In this document: piece after piece, positions 60,990-64,000 of the stretch
Layout: every line of letters begins with the position of its first letter
How positions within the stretch are numbered: position 1 is the stretch's first letter
Source: Ruminococcaceae bacterium UBA7080
GTDB taxonomy: Bacteria > Bacillota > Clostridia > Oscillospirales > Acutalibacteraceae
Reading direction: 5' to 3'
NCBI GenBank assembly: GCA_002493595.1
Contig: DKZG01000006.1
Span: 1-64,000, forward strand
Length of the DNA stretch: 64,000 bases
Notes under the pieces: model-generated
Seen by the model: only the letters and a program-made list of their open reading frames with translations
The model's database searches: none
What the model was told of the DNA's origin: nothing
Made by a program: the position numbers and the translations under genes

Positions 60990-61919
60990 TCACCGTGCGT
61001 ACTTATTATCAAGCTTTGTTATAAAATTCTTAAAATATTCAGGCAATTCCGACTTAAACTCCATATATTCGCCACTGACAGGATGTACAAAGCCTATTTC
61101 GCCTGCATGAAGACACTGCCCATTAAGTGAAGTGATAACCTTTCGCCCGCCATAAACAGCATCACCTGCTAAAGGATGACCTAAATACGACATATGAACT
61201 CTGATTTGATGTGTTCTGCCGGTTTCCAGAATACAGCGTATATGTGTAAAATCGCCGTATCTTTTTAACACCTCATAATGTGTTACAGCATCCTTAGAAT
61301 TTTTATCTGTAACGGCCATTTTTTTTCTGTCCTTAGGATGCCTTCCTATCGGCTGATGGACAGTACCGCTGTCTGACTTAATATTTCCGCAGCAGACTGC
61401 CTGATACGCGCGATGAAAGGAATGCTCCTTTATTTGCTCAGCAAGGCTGATATGGGCCCTATCATTTTTAGCAACAATCAGCAGCCCTGAGGTATCCTTG
61501 TCAATTCTGTGCACAATGCCCGGGCGAATGACACCGTTTATTCCGCTAAGACTGTCCTTGCAGTGATACAAAAGAGCATTGACAAGGGTCCCATCATAAT
61601 TACCTGCCGCAGGGTGCACAACCATTCCCTTGGGTTTATTGACAATCAAAAGGTCATTGTCTTCATAAACGATATCAAGGGGTATATTTTGCGCTTTAAC
61701 ATCAAGCGGTGCAGCATCCGGAATAAAGACCTCTATCTCATCATTCGAGCGCAGTTTATAATTTTTGGCAATAATACTATTGTTGACTTTTACATTCTTT
61801 TCCCCGATTAATTTGGTAATCGCACTTCGAGTAAAACCATCCATATTATCACTGAGAAATTTGTCAATCCTTGTACCCGTACTGCTTTCACCGGCCAGCA
61901 AGCAGACTGTATCACTCAT
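60990..61919 (-). CDS. RluA/RluD-family 23S rRNA pseudouridine synthase
   Basis: This 309-residue protein has an S4 domain (TRIDKFLSDNMDGFTRSAIT) and a catalytic domain with VNKPKGMVVHPA and IVHRIDKDTSGLLIVAK, in which Asp140 is the catalytic residue, then ETGRTHQIRVHMSYLGHPL. The start is set at 61919, which has AAGGAG at a better distance than the ATG at 61925. It overlaps the end of lspA by 8 bases, the usual lspA-rluD arrangement of Firmicutes. Confidence 0.94.
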   Translation of the reverse strand: MSDTVCLLAGESSTGTRIDKFLSDNMDGFTRSAITKLIGEKNVKVNNSIIAKNYKLRSNDEIEVFIPDAAPLDVKAQNIPLDIVYEDNDLLIVNKPKGMVVHPAAGNYDGTLVNALLYHCKDSLSGINGVIRPGIVHRIDKDTSGLLIVAKNDRAHISLAEQIKEHSFHRAYQAVCCGNIKSDSGTVHQPIGRHPKDRKKMAVTDKNSKDAVTHYEVLKRYGDFTHIRCILETGRTHQIRVHMSYLGHPLAGDAVYGGRKVITSLNGQCLHAGEIGFVHPVSGEYMEFKSELPEYFKNFITKLDNKYAR

Positions 61920-62406
61920 TATCATTCTCCTTCTTGCCGCTGCTTTTTATCATATCAAAAACAAGATAAGCAATAAGACTTACCGCACCAAGGGTTACAG
62001 CACAATCAGCAATATTAAACACAGCAAAATTCACAAATGTCGGATTAATAAAATCAATAACATAGCCAAGATAAACCCTGTCAATCAAATTACCTATTGC
62101 ACCCGATGCAATCACACCAAGGCTCCAATACAGCCATAATTTTTTTTGCGCTTTAGTATACATATATACCAATATAGCCATCGCGGCCACTGCTGTTAAA
62201 ACAATAAAAAGCCATCTGTTGCCGCTGAGCATAGAAAAAGCGGCTCCGGTATTTTCAGCATATCGAAATTCAGCAAATCCGTTTATAAAATCCTTTGATT
62301 TATCCGGATAAAGATATGACTTTGCAAAATATTTTGTAATCTGGTCAAAAGCCACAATTAGCACAATCATAACCGTACACCAGATATTTTTATTTTTTAA
62401 TTTCAC
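61912..62406 (-). CDS. lspA: lipoprotein signal peptidase (signal peptidase II)
   Basis: This 164-residue, four-helix aspartic membrane protease removes lipoprotein signal peptides such as that of the EEP lipoprotein at 22923. FDQITKYFAKSYL, RYAENTGAAFSML, ASGAIGNLIDRVYLGYVIDF and VNFAVFNIADCAV hold the conserved residues, including both catalytic aspartates. Start chosen at GTG 62406 with AAAGGGTGG upstream; the frame extends to an ATG at 62463 that has no ribosome site. Confidence 0.94.
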   Translation of the reverse strand: MKLKNKNIWCTVMIVLIVAFDQITKYFAKSYLYPDKSKDFINGFAEFRYAENTGAAFSMLSGNRWLFIVLTAVAAMAILVYMYTKAQKKLWLYWSLGVIASGAIGNLIDRVYLGYVIDFINPTFVNFAVFNIADCAVTLGAVSLIAYLVFDMIKSSGKKENDNE

Positions 62407-62463
62407 AAAACCACCCTTTACCAAGCAGGCACACGGCCAAAAAAGCTGTGTGCCTGAATTCAA

Positions 62464-64000
62464 TTAATCTAATTCTTTCATCACCTGTGCGCAATGAGCA
62501 CAGAGTGAAGTATGCTCCAAACAGCTCCCAACTGTATCGGAATACTTCCAGCAGCGTTCGCATTTTTCGCCGTCAGCCTTTGAAACAGAAACCGAAAGAC
62601 CTTCAACATCACCTTTATAGCTGCCCTCACCGTTTTCAACATGAACAGCAGATGTGATAAATATTTCAGGAAGCTCAGTCTCAACTGATTTTAAGAAATC
62701 ATAAAGCTCACCATCTGCATAAAGCGAAACTTTTGCCTCAAGCGGCTTACCGATAATTTTTTCATTTCTTGCAAGCTCAAGAGCCTTCTGAACATCCACT
62801 CTTACCTCGTGAATTTTATCCCATTTAGCAATAAAAGCATCGTCAGCTTCAATAAAATCCGCTTCAGGAATATCATTGAACAGCGGCGATTTTGGATTTC
62901 TCCCTTTATCATGAGGCATTGCAAGCCAAATCTCATCAGCAGTAAATGCAAGAATAGGTGTAAGCAGCAATGTCAAAGCATCAAGCACCTTATAAAGCAC
63001 AGTCTGTGCCGCACGTCTTGTTGCACTGTTCGCAGCTGAGGTATAAAGTCTGTCCTTAAGCACATCAAAATAGAAATTACTCATATCAACAACACAGAAA
63101 TTATGAATTGCGTGTGAAACGGTATGGTAATCATAAATCTCATAACTCTCGCGTGCAATTGCAATAATTTCATCAAGCTTCATAAGCGCATACTTATCGA
63201 GCTCTTCAAGCTTATCATTTTCAACCATATCCTGATCCGGATTAAAATCATAAAGATTGCCGAGACAATACCTTGCCGTATTTCTAAGCTTTCTGTAATT
63301 ATCGGAAATTTGCTTTAAGATTTCCTTACTGATACGTATATCAGCATGATAATCTGCACTGGCAACCCAAAGGCGAAGAATATCTGCACCATACTGGCTG
63401 ATAATTTCCTGAGGTGCAATACCGTTGCCCAATGATTTTGACATCTTTTTACCCTCACCGTCAACTGTCCAGCCATGGGTAATAATCTGTTTAAACGGAG
63501 TACCGTTTCCGCCGGCAACAGATGTAAGAAGCGAGGACTGGAACCAGCCTCTGTACTGATCTGCACCCTCCATATAAACATCTGCCGGGTGCTTAAGATA
63601 AGACCTTTTTGCGCATACGGCCTGATGCGATGAACCGGAGTCAAACCAAACATCCATAATATCTTTTTCTTTATCAAAGCCTTTATCACTGCCGCAGTGC
63701 GGACACTTGAAACCTTCGGGAAGGAAATACAGGGCATCATGTGCATACCATGCATCCGAACCTTCTTCACCAAAGATTTTTGAAATCTTCATCATTACAT
63801 CGTTATCAATGATTTCTTTGCCGCAATCCTGACAATATACCACCGGAATAGGAACGCCCCATTTTCTCTGACGGGATATACACCAGTCTGCTCTTTCCTG
63901 CACCATTGACTGAAGTCTGTCCTTACCCCATTCGGGATACCACTTAACCTCCTCAGCGGCTTTAACAGCATCATCTTTAAAATCGTCAACACTGCAAAAC
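62464..64000 (-). CDS. ileS: isoleucyl-tRNA synthetase, C-terminal half (5' end beyond right edge)
   Basis: The frame is open to the window edge and covers about 511 codons. Seen are RADWCISRQRKWGVPIPVVY, the KMSKSLGNG signature, HPADVYMEGADQYRGWFQSS, the anticodon-binding domain and a C-terminal zinc knuckle (GEKCERCWKYSDTVGS, CAHCAQV). The N-terminal HIGH motif and most of the editing domain are outside. It charges tRNA-Ile. Any T-box leader would also lie outside. Confidence 0.97.
   Translation of the reverse strand, partial: FCSVDDFKDDAVKAAEEVKWYPEWGKDRLQSMVQERADWCISRQRKWGVPIPVVYCQDCGKEIIDNDVMMKISKIFGEEGSDAWYAHDALYFLPEGFKCPHCGSDKGFDKEKDIMDVWFDSGSSHQAVCAKRSYLKHPADVYMEGADQYRGWFQSSLLTSVAGGNGTPFKQIITHGWTVDGEGKKMSKSLGNGIAPQEIISQYGADILRLWVASADYHADIRISKEILKQISDNYRKLRNTARYCLGNLYDFNPDQDMVENDKLEELDKYALMKLDEIIAIARESYEIYDYHTVSHAIHNFCVVDMSNFYFDVLKDRLYTSAANSATRRAAQTVLYKVLDALTLLLTPILAFTADEIWLAMPHDKGRNPKSPLFNDIPEADFIEADDAFIAKWDKIHEVRVDVQKALELARNEKIIGKPLEAKVSLYADGELYDFLKSVETELPEIFITSAVHVENGEGSYKGDVEGLSVSVSKADGEKCERCWKYSDTVGSCLEHTSLCAHCAQVMKELD

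Overview
The window looks like a chromosomal segment of a low-GC Gram-positive gut Clostridium, most likely Oscillospiraceae/Ruminococcus-like. Supporting signs are AT-rich codon use, strong GGAGG-type ribosome binding sites, a Gram-positive LexA (DinR) box, Firmicute operon orders (rpsF-ssb-rpsR and rimP-nusA-rnpM-ylxQ-infB-rbfA-nrnA-truB-ribF), hexuronate and sialate catabolism, and a secreted subtilase ending in a dockerin-like calcium-binding repeat pair. The species assignment is inference.

Layout. 1-1110: a LytTR/GHKL two-component pair, with the regulator broken by an internal deletion. 1184-2461: a membrane M28 peptidase. 2719-12744: a large secreted RHS/YD-repeat polymorphic toxin (2209 aa) followed by displaced, promoterless RHS-core and toxin-tip modules. 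The three tips (one intact, one frameshifted, one truncated) share an HxxxDxxxH helix resembling zinc-dependent phospholipase C/S1-P1 proteins, and each is followed by a small four-helix membrane protein, the probable immunity protein. 12793-23831: carbohydrate and secreted hydrolases (GH31, membrane-anchored GH51, two EEP-fold proteins), an HprK-like kinase, an SOS-controlled Y-family polymerase, two XRE regulators and tRNA-Pro(CGG).

23905-27122 holds eda-kdgK-uxaC for hexuronate breakdown. 27222-29825 encodes a TetM/EF-G-like ribosome-associated GTPase fused to a C-terminal YacP/Rae1-type NYN nuclease domain. 29929-30917 is a ribbon-helix-helix plus Cys-rich protein pair behind a promoter with repeated heptamers. 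31224-36560 is accessory: an AraC regulator, an alkylation-repair operon with the Ada functions split into single-domain proteins, a TnpV protein and a sigma/anti-sigma pair.

36859-46278 is housekeeping: ribosomal proteins, single-strand binding protein and the translation-initiation/RNA-maturation operon with its promoter and leader hairpin. 46312-48002 has divergent nanE/nanA. 48045-54888 carries an aminotransferase, RmuC, a GNAT protein and the subtilase/leucine-rich-repeat/dockerin protein. 54961-64000 carries pcrA, a sodium-pump decarboxylase gamma-beta pair, a 44-residue membrane protein, endonuclease IV, a Cof-type phosphatase, an RluD-family synthase, lspA and the 3' part of ileS.

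The two strongest leads for something new are the RHS toxin array with membrane-protein immunities and the GTPase-nuclease fusion. All domain calls were made by eye from translated motifs; no database search was run.
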